A stretch of DNA of 64,000 nt from Termitomyces sp. T153 (lineage: Eukaryota > Basidiomycota > Agaricomycetes > Agaricales > Lyophyllaceae), in the NCBI GenBank assembly GCA_018296165.2, contig JACKQL020000020.1, positions 744,001-808,000 on the forward strand, in the 5' to 3' direction. A program made the translations under genes and the position numbers. Shown here in pieces: positions 47,601 to 58,340 of the stretch. The notes under the pieces were generated by a model. That model was not told where the DNA came from, made no database searches, and saw nothing but the letters and a program-made list of their open reading frames with translations. The first letter of the stretch is position 1, and the number at the start of each line of letters is the position of its first letter.

Positions 47601-49610
47601 TTGGTTGGACTTTTGGGAGCTTGTAAGTAGAATTGAGGAAGTCTCAGCAGTTGTGACATTGTGACATCATCTTTGGATACAGCTCTCCACTGCAAAAGGT
47701 TAAGACTATGGGCCAGTGGCTTGTTGCAGCAAATCTTTACTCCAGGGCATGGCATTTCACCTTTCCAAACTGCAATACAGAATTCCAGACCTACATTGGA
47801 ATCATCCTTAACCTGTTTGCAGCCCAACATGAGTCAGCTCATGGAAAGGTCATTGCTTATGACAAAGCAGTCAGGGCTAGAGTTGGGGGACCAGGATATT
47901 ACTCACTGACCAACATGAGTTCACTGACCTCAGAGACTCAATGCTCAATATTGATGGAATCAATTACAGAGGCAAAAAGGCTGCTGCTGGAACAGGAAAA
48001 TTGGGTGGTGGCACTTGAGTGGTGGCACAAAAGGAAAACAAGTAGTATGTAAACAATTTGATTCAGCCAAAGGCTGTACCTTTGACATAGGTTCCTGTTA
48101 CTGGAACCATGTGTGCAAGACCTGTGGGGGAGCCCACTCTAAGCTGGAATGTGCAGAATCTAGCAAGAATTGAGGCCACACATGACAACCAACCAAAATA
48201 CCTTAGGTATAATTATTACAAAGCTGTCTCAGATTCCTGCATGACTATGGCAGAATGGTCTGAAACAGCCTTGCCATTACCTGAACTGCCAACAAGTGAA
48301 GTTACCAATTAGCAGTCCTTAAAAACCCTTGGTCCATACCCTGAGTTGTTTGAGATTGTGACAACCTATTAATGGCCACTTACTTGATTACTCCTTGTCA
48401 GCCAAATAAAACCTTTATGAAGTCAGTATTGCTCAATTTATGCCAATGTTTCTGGCCTTGTGCCATCAATCTTGGACATGTTCATCACAATGCCCTCAAA
48501 TCTTGCAGAGGCAAATTTTTGAAGTGAAAAAGAGACATTAAGGTTGCTAAAGGAAGATTTTCACCTTTGAAAAATAGCTCCTCCATTCTGTGACCAGTTC
48601 ACCCATCTATGCTATGCCAAAGTGACATTCATCAGACTCTTGGCTTGTCACAGAATTAATGGCAGAGGAGTTTTCATTAAACTCTATGGTATCTCACAAG
48701 GCAATTACAGGTTTCCCATCAAATAATATGCATCACTTAGGCAAGTTGTTGCTTAGAGTTTGTGAACACTCTGACTGCCACTTAACATTATGGAAATTGG
48801 ATGTGGCAGAGGCCTACCAATTGATTCCTATATATAAGTTGTGGTAACTTTAGCAAACTGTTACCATTGATGGTGAGCATCACATAGATTGTTGTAAATG
48901 CTTTGGAGGGAGGGCATCACTTATGTGTTGGGGTTCACTCAATTCCCTGGTAACATGGATTGCTAAGCACATCTGTGATGTCAACAATCCATTTGTGTTC
49001 AATGCCAGTTGGAGACTTTCCACATGCTCAAATATGGTCCAACAATGCAATCAAGTTGGATTTGCTCTGAGGTACTCAGCACATGGAGTGATCTAACAGG
49101 GTGCAGATTCTTAGTTCTCTGGCTTGGGATGAAACCAATGCAGACCTCATAATTGAGACTGACACCTGCCTCAAAGGCATGGGATTTGGTTTCCCTATCT
49201 GAGAAGGGATTACTATTCACCTGCACCTATAGATGTCTCATATTATACCTAGAGGCACTGGCTGTCCTCTCCACTCTCAGCACTGCTGTACATAGAACCA
49301 ACTCTCCATCAAAAATCTTGATTTACACCAATCACACAAACACAGTCTACATCTTCAGCACCTTATGCCCTGCCCTGGTATAACCCTATACTCCAACATG
49401 CTGTTGACTTGATCATTTATGGTGACCATAAGTTGAAGGTTCAATGTATTCTAGGACCAGAAAACCAGGTTGCCAATCTCATCTCAAGAAAGAAATTTTC
49501 AGAGTCAAAGAATTTGTTTCCTTCTCTGACTATAGAACCATTTTACCCCCTCAAGATGTTCTGGAGGCAGAGAAAAAATGATTTTTGGTGGCTTTTTACA
49601 CCAGGCAGCC
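44688..49610. repeat. Right arm of the 4.9-kb inverted repeat
   Basis: Exact-looking reverse complement of 22182-27104. On this side the DIRS-like element continues past the arm end into its tyrosine recombinase (49611-50079), and the Copia relic sits next to a Copia LTR. This side is therefore the better candidate for the original copy, with the left arm derived from it. Confidence 0.93.
44690..47150 (+). pseudogene. Ty1/Copia pol relic (right copy)
   Basis: The same element as at 24590-27104, on the plus strand: the pre-RT linker (DTPTASAQTVNATKHKHTVS), RT blocks from 45319, active site YVDNFILVA at 45994-46020 with its tandem duplication just upstream (from about 45930), and RNase H (ALSSRESEYIGLCYAGQHL near 46647). 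Every inactivating change of the left copy is also here. The integrase is absent, so the element was deleted before it was duplicated. Confidence 0.82.
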
Positions 49611-50085
49611 ACCTTATAAAGCCTGGTCACATGAAAGACTCATTAGAGAACAGTCTTTAGCTTTGGGGGTGACAATCAATATGAGCACTTTTATCTCCTA
49701 CAACTCCACTCTAAATTCTTATCTGAACTTGGTCAAAATCCATAACATGGAAACTCAGCCTACACTAGACTCACTCTCTTTCTTTGTGGTATATATGTCT
49801 CATCATATTGAACCATGCTCTGTCCAAACCTACCTTTCAGAAATATGCAATCAGTTGGAGGTGAATTTTCTAGATATCCACAAGGTTCAACATTCAAAAC
49901 TGGTTAAGACCACTTTGGCAGGTTGTATGTGGCTATGTTTGGAAAATGCTAGACAAAGGCTTCTATTGACTAAGGCCTTCCAATGCTACATCAGAAAGAA
50001 CCTTGATCCACACCAACAGCACCTTCCCTTACCAAAAGACCTTCCATCTACAATGACAATTGCCATTGATGACTCTTAGAGTGGT
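47280..50085 (+). pseudogene. DIRS-like element (gag, RT, RNase H, tyrosine recombinase)
   Basis: In order on the plus strand: a lysine-rich gag start (47320), AANLYSRAWHFTFPNCNTEFQTYI-type gag blocks (47708), a cysteine finger (CKQFDSAKGCTF and HVCKTCGGAHSKLEC, about 48045-48150), RT (WKLDVAEAYQLIPIY, 48790), RNase H (ILIYTNHTNTVYIF, 49310), and the recombinase N-terminal region at 49585-50079 (PYKAWSHERLIREQSLALGV, STFISYNSTLNSYL, YLSEICNQLEVNF). Tyrosine-recombinase retrotransposons insert by site-specific recombination instead of an integrase. The catalytic Arg/His/Tyr half of the recombinase is not found downstream, and stops interrupt the pol, so it is dead. Confidence 0.75.
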
Positions 50086-50385
50086 CAGCCCCCTCTCACA
50101 TACACATTGTTACTATACCTTTCTCCACAGACTTGCTTGTTTGCACTTTGGCAACAGACAATTTGTTTCCCCTTTCTCACAGTTACTCATTCCTTTGCTT
50201 TCTCCCTTGGACTATGGACCTTCCTCAAACAGAGACTGTTGTCAGCAACCTGTTGTTGAACAACTTGAATTTTTTCTTTCAATGGACAACTGCCACTTTT
50301 TCTTTCAACAGACAACTTGCATTTTTCTATCAATATACTTCTAATATCAAAACTGCCATTTATTGATTGCAGGCTTAATGTCATA

Positions 50386-50880
50386 GGATTTAGCCATATC
50401 AGCAGTCAAAAATAGATATGTTCTGGCTGGGCTGGGACTAGGTGTTGAGCAGCAACACCTCTCAAAAGCCCAGCTGATTTCCTATAAATCTGTGTTGTAT
50501 GAGTTCTTTGCATTGGTTGATGTTGAAATAAAGTTTTAACCTAACCAATGCATGAACTTGATGATTGCAATGATCACATGGCAACTTAGGATAGAAATGC
50601 AGAGGGCAACTGAGTCAGTTAGGACTTTCATCTCACCAATTTCTATCCAGATAAGTCAGGAAAATTGTGGACAAGGAAGTTTCTTGTCTAACAATTCTTA
50701 ACAATTAGCAAACTGAGTATCTAGTGTGACTTACCCTCCACTTCAGGTCTTTTGTATTTAGCCATATTGGCAGTCAAAAATGGATATCTTCTGGCTCGGC
50801 TGGGACTAGGTGTTGAGCAAAAAGCCCAGCTGATTTCCCATAAATCTGTGTCATATGAGTTCTTTGCATTGGATAAAAGG
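50386..50880 (+). repeat. Pair of ~130-bp direct repeats after the DIRS-like element
   Basis: The segments at about 50386-50520 and 50754-50876 share TTTAGCCATAT, AGTCAAAAATGGATAT (one change), GGGACTAGGTGTTGAGCA, AAAGCCCAGCTGATTTCC and GAGTTCTTTGCATTGG in the same order. They lie within 800 bp of the recombinase frame and could be the split direct repeats that DIRS/PAT elements carry at their 3' side, or two solo LTRs. Confidence 0.6.
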
Positions 50881-51864
50881 ATTGTATAGCCCACAAGAGA
50901 TGCTTGATATATGGCTTCTGAGTCTTTGTAAACAATTCAATTGTAAATATTTCATTGGATTTCTACAATGAACACAACAATTAGTCTACACTGATGCATG
51001 ATCCCTGTGCCCCTGTCAGAATAAAAAATGGCAGTTGGAATGAGGGATGAATCTGTAGCAGTTGGGGTGAGAACAATAACAAGTCCATGCAACTTACTGG
51101 TCATTGCCTCCATTATGCATCATCTTCCAAAAGACCAAGGGCCTTGCATGCCATCTAAGTTGGACAGAGACACAACTGTCAGGAGCATCCTGAGGTAGAA
51201 CCCTTCCCACTTTTGAATGAAGCAAAGTGCATTCTTCCAATAGCTGTTTCTCTTTGCCTCTCCATTTAAAAGCATTATAGACAAACTTGAGGCAACACAA
51301 AAAACCAAGCAACGTGTGATCAAACTGAAGTGATGACCTCACAAGCTATGCTAGCACAACTCCATCATGTGGCAAATATTATGTGAGAGGCACTAGTCTG
51401 AGAGAAAAAACAAAATTATGACAAGTGGTAGCAGGAAAAGTCTTTGTCAGAATGTCTGGAATCATCTAGGAAGGCTCAAAGGATTCAGAGAGGAAGTAAG
51501 TGGTTTACAAATGAAATGGATGAAGTGCTGTTGTAGCAGGCAACATAAATGGTGCCACAGTGAGGGAACAGAAAGTCAAAGTGATGTGAGAAGTAGACAA
51601 ATCCAGATGGCTGGCTGTTAGAAAGTATGATCATACATGTAGTCTGACAAGGATCACATCAGAATGAGCAACTTTGAAAATCAATCCCCAAAATGCAAGG
51701 CCCCAAATAAATAACAGACATGACAGCTGTCTATGGGGTTTGATAGAGAATCACGTTGACATGTCATACAGCCTCAGTTGCTCTCTCTCATGCTGTAAGT
51801 TGTTCGTCTAGCTTGTTTGTTCGAGCATATATGATAGCTGTACTGTTCACTGTCATCAATAAAG
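50881..51864. other. Decayed repeat DNA, possible solo LTR end
   Basis: CpG-poor, gene-free. Near 51840-51880 the sequence CAATAAAGTTGCTCTCTCTCACA has the look of an LTR terminus (polyadenylation signal, then a CA end). CTCTCTCTCA also occurs about 80 bp upstream. No partner LTR was found in the window. Confidence 0.4.
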
Positions 51865-52347
51865 TTGCTCTCTCTCACAGACTCTGAGGTTCCATGGGCT
51901 CACAGATCTGAGTCGGCAGGTTATGGGCGTCCTTTTTTTAGGATTGCTGATACCACTGAGTTTCTGGAAGCAAATCGTCTTTTTCTTGCGCCGCATCCAT
52001 CACTTACTGATATTATCACTTTAATCATAGCAGGTCTGCACCATGTAAGATCCATTCTCATCTCAAGCATTCACTCCAGTTCTCAGTGGGCAGCTTCATC
52101 GGATCGTCCAGGCTTCGAGGAAGATTTTGGAGACAAGCAATGCCAGGTTGTAGCAGACAAATTCCTCGCCTTGAACATCAACGTCCTTTGTAATGCGAGG
52201 CCAGAGTGGGTGACGTATCTCCAATCCGGTGATGAAAAAGGGCTGGTAAAATTTCTGATATTGCATTGCGGTGATGCGAGGGCAACAAGCACTGCAACTT
52301 CCAAGGGCAAAGATTACCGGCGCCATCCCTCGGGAAAAATTACATAG
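51865..52347 (+). CDS. Open frame of unknown nature
   Basis: A 160-codon plus-strand frame with host-like CpG content, overlapped on the other strand by another open frame of 118 codons. It contains no recognisable motif, begins inside possible LTR sequence, and lies at the 3' side of Tup1. It could be 3'-flanking sequence of the Tup1 gene or a relic. I list it because it is the only sizeable frame here. Confidence 0.18.
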   Translation: MLSLTDSEVPWAHRSESAGYGRPFFRIADTTEFLEANRLFLAPHPSLTDIITLIIAGLHHVRSILISSIHSSSQWAASSDRPGFEEDFGDKQCQVVADKFLALNINVLCNARPEWVTYLQSGDEKGLVKFLILHCGDARATSTATSKGKDYRRHPSGKIT

Positions 52348-52411
52348 ATTAGGATAGGGAGGTTGTACACGAGTACACGATATATATATCAGGGGGTATT
52401 CCATGACCCAA

Positions 52412-52437
52412 TACAAGGAGAGAGAGAGAGAGAGAAG
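52412..52437. repeat. GA microsatellite
   Basis: About nine GA dinucleotides in a row, lying just downstream of the Tup1 stop codon (in its 3' UTR on the minus strand). Confidence 0.8.
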
Positions 52438-52448
52438 TATGATGCACG

Positions 52449-54314
52449 TCATGGGATGGTATTGTACCGCCCTTGGGAAATCAAATGTCAGAAACCGAGT
52501 GCGAGTTTTGAAGCCACTTACATATCCTCGCTAGACTGTCTCCACTCCCTGTTGCGAGCATGTTTCCAATGGGGTTGACATCGAGTGATATCACTATACG
52601 CATGTTGGTGCAGTGCAAAGACAACGCAACGCAACGCAACGCACCTGAATTCTTATGACCTTGGAGAACAAACTGCAGGGTCGCATTTCTGATATCCCAA
52701 AACTGCACGCATCGATCCTTGGATCCGGAAACGACCCACTGTCCGTCATGCGAGACCGCGACCGAAAGCACATAATCCTGACCGCCGTCAACACTCGTCA
52801 AAAAAACGCACATTCGACCCACCTTGTGGCCCACGAAATCCATCGTGCACACGGAGGCGCCCTTGTCTGCCAACTTTTTCTCCTCCTTTCTGGCCGCCAA
52901 CGCGGCGACATCCCAATACTTGAGGGTCTTGTCCAAACTGCCGCTAACGAGGCCCCTCCCATCTGGCGTGAACGCGACGCTGTACACACTGTCCCTATGC
53001 CCCCTGAGCCTCTCGACCAGGGCGCCAGTCTTTACATCCCAGATCCTGACAATGGTGTCCAAGGACCCGGCAGCGACGAGGGCGCCACTCGGGGAGATGG
53101 CAACGGACGTGACGCCGGCGTCGTTGTTGAGGGAATCGGTATCGCTGATGGTGAGGACCTTGACCGACTCGTCATGCATATCCCAGACACGGGCCGTCTT
53201 GTCGCCGGACCCGGAGATGATAAACCTACCGTCCAAGGAAAAGTCAAGGGAGTAGATCTCCTGGGTGTGACCGGAAAAGATGTTGCGGATGCGCTTTTTT
53301 GCAATGTCCCAGATCTTTGGGAGGCTCAGTGATAGGTCATGAGTAGGAAGCGGCACATACGCGGATCTGTCGGTCCTCGGCACCGGTTGCGAGAAGCTTG
53401 CCGTCTGGGCTGAAGCGAACACTGCGAATGTATAAATCGCCGGACTTGCCGGCGGTTTCGTCTGCGAGTACGCTGGTGGGTGTTAGAGGGGGGGCGGGGG
53501 GGTGGAGCGAGGATACGGACCAAATTTTAGCACCGGATTTGACGTCGTAGATCTGGGCGGTGCGGTTGCACCCCGTGGCGAGGTATTTTCCATCCAATGA
53601 GAATTGGACACAGCAGACGACGCTGTGGACAGGCGTGAGGCAGGCGAGGGAGCGGGGGCAGGACATACCTTGCATGAGGGAGGTTGTGGACGAGTGAAAT
53701 GTCGAGTGAGCGCTTGATGCGGGGGTTGAAGACGGCAAACCAGTCGGAGCCGTCCTTTCTGAAGTCGGGGGGGACAGTGAGCTCGTCGGGGAAGGAGGAG
53801 GTGTTTATGGGGGGGAGCTGGTAGTCGGAGGGGTGGGGGCGTGGGGGGTAGAGGGCCTCGACGTCGTGTGGGCTGGTTTCTGCGTGTGCGTTAGCATGGA
53901 GACACAGAGCACGGACACACGGACCCCTCTCTGGCTTTGGACGCTTGTCTGCGTCGGGGACGGGCTGGAAGCCAGGGATGCCCTGGGGCGGTGCAGCGTG
54001 GCGGAGGGCGGCGAGTTCGAGGCGGAGGCGGCGGAGCTCGTCCTCGTAGTGCTGGCGGACCTTTGCCTGCTGGACCTCGAGGTCGTAGAGCGAGCGGCGG
54101 ATGCTGGAGACCTCGCCGACCTGGTGAGCGACTGCAGACGGTGAGCGACGCACAAAAGGCCTGCAACAGACACACCCTGGGCCTCCAAGTCGTCGCGCTG
54201 GGCTCGCAGGGCGTCGCGGTCGGCCTGGAGGAGGTCGTACTCCTGCTTGATGGCGTCGAGGGCGTCGGGGATGCGGCGGGGGCGGGGCCGGGGGGCGGCG
54301 GTGGTGGTGGCCAT
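52449..54314 (-). CDS. TUP1: Tup1-like transcriptional corepressor (WD40)
   Basis: A general corepressor that acts with Cyc8/Ssn6. The start at 54314 opens an N-terminal coiled coil ([20 protein letters not shown], then [20 protein letters not shown]), the Tup_N tetramerisation and Ssn6-binding helix. A linker ([10 protein letters not shown]) and the conserved [20 protein letters not shown] precede seven WD repeats: [86 protein letters not shown] and [14 protein letters not shown]. The last exon is not obvious from the frame alone: a 50-nt intron (52472-52521, GTAAGT...CCAAG) gives ARIWRYNTIP and a stop at 52449. Six or more introns. It appears intact. Divergent from eIF2 alpha. Confidence 0.93.
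52618..52642. repeat. GCAAC pentanucleotide repeat in a Tup1 intron
   Basis: About four and a half copies of ACGCA/GCAAC in tandem, lying between the WD6 and WD7 exons of Tup1. Confidence 0.8.
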
Positions 54315-54361
54315 GGTTGAGAGTGCACGGGGTTAGGGTTTGTTTTTTGACTCGCGCCACG
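54315..54361. promoter_or_regulatory. 47-bp bidirectional promoter, TUP1 / eIF2 alpha
   Basis: The two start codons are only 47 bp apart. The spacer contains GGGGTTAGGGTTTG, a telo-box-like motif (AAACCCTAA on the other strand), and TGACTC, the core of Gcn4-type bZIP sites. Whether either is used is unknown. Confidence 0.6.
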
Positions 54362-55472
54362 ATGCGGTACTACGAGCAGAAATACCCCGAGGTCGACGAG
54401 CTCGTCATGGTCCAGGTCCGCCAGATTGCAGAGATGGGCGCCTATGTCAAGCTGGTGCGTTGTCGTCGTCGCTGTGTCGTCGTTGTTCTCATCGTTGTCG
54501 CCCAGCTCGAGTACGACAACACCGAGGGCATGATCCTCCTGTCCGAGCTCTCGCGGCGCCGCATCCGCTCCGTGCAGAAGCTCATCCGCGTGGGGCGCAA
54601 CGAGGTCGTCGTCGTGCTCCGCGTCGACAAGGAAAAAGGTGCGTTGTCGCCACCGCATCCCGCTGCTCTGCCTCACGCGGCCCAGGCTACATCGATCTCT
54701 CCAAGCGCCGCGTCTCGCCCGAGGACATCGTCAAGTGCGAGGAGCGCTACATGAAATCCAAGACTGTGGCGTCCATCCTGCGCCACGTCGCCTCCAAGCT
54801 GCGCGACGACCCCGCAGAGCCCAAAAAGCCCCGCCGCCCACGCCAGCCCGACGACCCAGAGCCCGCGCCCGGCCCCAACGAGGAGCAGCGCCTCGAGCAG
54901 CTCTACGAGGCCATCGCCTGGCCCCTCGCAAAAAAATACGGCCACCCCTACGACGCCTTCAAGCTCGCCCTCACCGAGCCCGACTCGGTCTTCGACGCCC
55001 CACTCCCCCCCGCAACCCACTCCCTCCTCATGTCCACCATCGCCCGCCGTCTCACGCCCCAGCCCATCAAGCTCCGTGCAGACATCGAGCTCACCTGCTA
55101 CACCCCCGCCGGCATCGACGCCATCAAAAAGGCCCTCCGCGCAGGCGAGAGCGCAAGCACCGACGCCGTCCCCATCAAGGCCAAGCTCGTCGCCCCCCCG
55201 CTCTACGTCCTCAGCACAAACGCCACCGACAAGTACGCCGCCGTCGAGAGGCTCGAGTCCGCCATCGACTGCATACAGAGCTCCATCGAGCTCCAGGGCG
55301 GCAACCTCCTTGTCAAGATGAAGGTGCGCTGCAGTTCCTGCCTTGTGGCATGGCTAACCCTCCCCAGCCCAAAGCAGTCTCCGAGACCGAAGAGCAGGAC
55401 CTGGCCCAGCTCATGGCAAAGGCAGGCGAGGAGAATGCAGAGGTGTCCGGCGACGACGACGACGAAGAGTAG
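54362..55472 (+). CDS. SUI2: Translation initiation factor eIF2 alpha
   Basis: The regulatory subunit of eIF2; phosphorylation of its Ser51 by Gcn2-type kinases lowers initiation. Four exons (54362-54454, 54506-54638, 54686-55323, 55368-55472) give 322 aa. The S1 domain reads [19 protein letters not shown], then [14 protein letters not shown], and the phosphorylation loop [21 protein letters not shown] carries the target serine. Then come [15 protein letters not shown], the helical domain ([19 protein letters not shown]), the alpha-beta C-terminal domain ([20 protein letters not shown]) and an acidic tail. The short frame starting upstream at 54317 uses a non-ATG start; ATG at 54362 matches the conserved N-terminus. 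Strongly GC-rich codon use, shared with its neighbours. Confidence 0.96.
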
Positions 55473-55536
55473 ATTTTGTACATTAGTAAAAAGTGTTTAC
55501 TGCCCGCCCTCGAAATCATAGACATTACTGTGCTAC

Positions 55537-56514
55537 TCATCGCCTACTCGGGTACGGCTGAAACCTACTCTTCCTCCCCGCCGGCACAAACCCCACACTC
55601 GTTTTCTTCCCCGCCCCCAGCTCCGAATGTTCCCTCTGATACTCGGCTACAAACAACCTCAGTACCGCCACCATGCAGACACACGCCAACCCACCAATCT
55701 TGTCCGCAAACCACTCCCTCTCAAACGTCCCCACATCCACCCTCCACACCTCTTGCGGAAAATTCGTCGTCCGCTCATCCACGTCCACAAACTCTACAAG
55801 CTTTGCAAACAAGTGCGGGTTGCGGAACGACCGGTTAGACATTAGCGAGTCATTGAAATGCTTCGGGCTCCCCGGGTCGCTTTTCAGTCGATGGAACTGC
55901 GCGAGTTTTGTCTAGTGCGCCGTGAGCACCACCGCATCGTCAGATCAGCGCACACGCACCGCGATAGCAGCATCTGGAGGCTCAGACGACGCACGTGGGA
56001 TCCCCCAGTCCTCGACGCCCGGTATCGGAGGCGGCACAAGCAGCGCTCGGATGCGCGTTAGCTCGTCCGCCACCGGCTCTGGTGTCCGAGCCGCCGGGGC
56101 GTCCGTCGTCTCTTCTGCCGCCTGTGGACACTGAGCTGCCGCTTCAATCTCGCTGGACAGATGCGCACGAGACTTGTGCGCCGTCGTCGTCCGTCGTATA
56201 ATAACCTGCGCTTTCTGTATTTTCCTTGCTACATCGTGTGATTAGTTACATACATACCCATGAGCACGCACGCACGCACGTTCTACACTCGTCCCCAACT
56301 TGCACGATTTATCCTATCCGGAGCACAGAAAAAGACAAAAGCATCGCGACGGGTGGACAAATCTCACATTCAACATAACCTTGGACGACGACGCACGTCG
56401 GCTCTCGTGATCATTACTAGTCTCCTCGTAGTCGCTCTCGTCGTCGTCGTCGTACTCGACCAGACCTAAACATGAGCACAAGCCCTCATCGAGCGTGACG
56501 GACTCACCGTTCAT
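55537..56514 (-). CDS. HCNGP / SAP30-binding-protein-like regulator
   Basis: HCNGP-domain proteins (human SAP30BP) are nuclear factors linked to transcription and splicing. Minus strand: I place the start at 56514 (ATG AAC G, then a 42-nt intron beginning GTGAGT), giving [17 protein letters not shown], the usual acidic N-terminus. The following exons read [30 protein letters not shown], then after an intron ending [39 protein letters not shown] and [20 protein letters not shown], all HCNGP core. The frame stops at 55537. The splice sites between 56200 and 56410 are uncertain. Convergent with eIF2 alpha (64 bp between stop codons) and divergent from GPI8 (37 bp between starts). Confidence 0.82.
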
Positions 56515-56551
56515 GGTTGACAAAGACAAGCAAGACATCCGAAGCCCGACA
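56515..56551. promoter_or_regulatory. 37-bp bidirectional promoter, HCNGP-like / GPI8
   Basis: Just 37 bp lie between the inferred start codons of the two opposed genes. No TATA box or obvious site is visible. This depends on the start chosen for the HCNGP-like gene. Confidence 0.5.
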
Positions 56552-57871
56552 ATGCTGCTGTTCCTGCACCTGCTGCTGCTCGTCGTCGTCGTCGTCGTCG
56601 CAGGCAGCGATGGGGCGGAGCACACAAACAACTGGGCCGTCCTCGTCTGCTCCTCGCGCTACTGGTTCAACTACAGAGTGGGTTCCTTCTGTCTACAGTA
56701 AATAATTCTGACTATCCCAGCACATGGCCAACGCGCTAGGCATGTACGTCCGACGCTTCCATCCGCTCTCCCTTCCTCACGCCTGCGCAGGTACCGCACC
56801 GTCAAACGCCTCGGCATCCCAGACTCCAACATCATCCTCATGCTCGCCGACGACGCCTCCTGCAACCCCCGCAACAAGTTTCCAGCCCGCGTCTACGCAG
56901 ACCGCGGCCGCCACATCGAGCTCTACGGCGACAACATCGAGGTCGACTACCGTGGGTACGAGGTCACCGTCGAAAACTTCATTCGCGTCCTCACAGGTGC
57001 GTGCGTGCGTGCGTGCGTCGAGCGCCATCGCTAACGCTGACCACCACAGGCCGCATGGACCCCTCCGTCCCGCGCTCCAAGCGTCTCCTCACAGACGACA
57101 GATCCAACATCTTTGTCTACATGACCGGCCACGGCGGCAACGAGTTCCTCAAGTTCCAAGACAACGAAGAAATCAGCGCCTTTGATATCGCAGACGCGTT
57201 CGAGCAAATGTACCAAAAGAAGCGGTACAACGAAATATTCTTCATGATCGACACCTGCCAAGCCAACTCCATGTACTCCAAGCTCTACTCGCCCAACATC
57301 CTCGCAACAGGCTCCTCCCTCGTCGGCGAAAACTCCTACTCCGTGCGTCCCCCCATCCCCCCAAATCATCACCCAACTAATCCCCCCAAGTACGAAAACG
57401 ACAACGACATCGGCGTCGCCGTAATCGACTCGTACACCCACCACATCCTCTCCTACATGGAACACATCAACAAAACATCCCACCTCACCATGTCCGACCT
57501 CGTACGTCCCTCTCTGTCCCCGTCACCGCCTACTCACCCCCGTGCAGTTCGCAAGCTACGACCCCTCCAAAATAAACTCCCACCCAGGCGTGCGCACAGA
57601 CCTCTTCAACCGGCCCCTCTCTCAAACGCGCATCACAGACTTCTTCGGCGGCGTCTCGCAGGTTGAGGTCCGCCCTCCGCCCGCATCTCCCAACGAGCAC
57701 CAGCACCAGCACCAGCAGGACCAAGAACACGCACCCCTACCCCGGCGCGCCGGTCCACCAACGTTAGAGTCGGCGGATGTTACTCGCACAAGTGTAAGGC
57801 GTGAAGTACGCGCGTGGGGCGCGGTTACTATTCTTGCAGCGCTGATTGGGTGGGCTGGGACAAGGAAATGA
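56552..57871 (+). CDS. GPI8: GPI transamidase catalytic subunit (Gpi8/PIG-K)
   Basis: An ER-membrane cysteine protease (C13 family) that cleaves the C-terminal signal of precursors and attaches the GPI anchor. Six exons (56552-56677, 56721-56743, 56791-56996, 57050-57342, 57391-57501, 57548-57871) give 360 aa. A signal peptide ([15 protein letters not shown]) precedes [18 protein letters not shown]. The micro-exon of 23 nt yields MANALGM and [21 protein letters not shown] follows. The catalytic His is in YMTGHGG and the catalytic Cys in [17 protein letters not shown] and [18 protein letters not shown] are also conserved. A His/Gln-rich linker and a C-terminal membrane helix ([13 protein letters not shown]) end the protein. 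All key residues are present. Confidence 0.95.
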
Positions 57872-57929
57872 TAGTCTTTAGTGGGTGATACAACAGATGG
57901 CTTTGTAACAAGCAAGCAGCCCATTCGTT

Positions 57930-58340
57930 ATGCTAGGTTGAATTCCAGCACTAGTTTGTCACATGTGTATCAGGGAATTTAAAGTTCGCGAGAACCCTTG
58001 TTCAAGGTGATGGATTGTCTTCCTTGGTTCATCTTCCTTGGTTCTGTCAGGCAGCTTCCACATCTGGAGTACGGCACCCAACAGGAAGGAAGTCCAGAGA
58101 TGACCTACAAATAATGATTGAAAGCCTGCACAACTCTCAGTTGCACGATGAGAGATTCTTTGGTCGAATTCCAGCACCAGTTTGTCACACTGACGAAATA
58201 GTGACCTTCCTCTGTTCATTTCAAGTCCTCCTTGGCTCATTCAAAGTAATGTATTGTCTTCCTTGGTCGTAGCTGAAGAACTGTCCGGAGTTGACCTACA
58301 AATAATAATTGGAAGCCTGCGCAAGTCTCACTGTGTACGT
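57930..58340. repeat. Two-copy ~200-bp diverged tandem repeat
   Basis: GAATTCCAGCACTAGTTTGTCACA (57940-57963) recurs with one change at about 58165; TTGTCTTCCTTGGTTC recurs at 58015 and 58253; and GACCTACAAATAAT plus GAAAGCCTGCACAA recurs at 58099 and 58293. The order is the same in both copies, so this is an old tandem duplication downstream of GPI8. No coding function is evident. Confidence 0.6.

Noticed and set aside
51865..52347. A real gene downstream of Tup1
   Set aside because: The frame has no motif, overlaps an open frame on the other strand, and begins in possible LTR sequence. It is kept only as a low-confidence entry.
53937..54320. Long plus-strand frames opposite the Tup1 N-terminus
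   Set aside because: They are Gly/Arg-rich mirror frames caused by GC-rich codons; they carry no motif and lie inside Tup1 exons.
54340..55521. A 393-codon frame over the eIF2 alpha gene in an alternative reading
   Set aside because: It is Arg/Pro-rich shadow coding in GC-rich DNA, crosses introns and joins eIF2 alpha exons only in part. The four-exon model matches the eIF2 alpha family.
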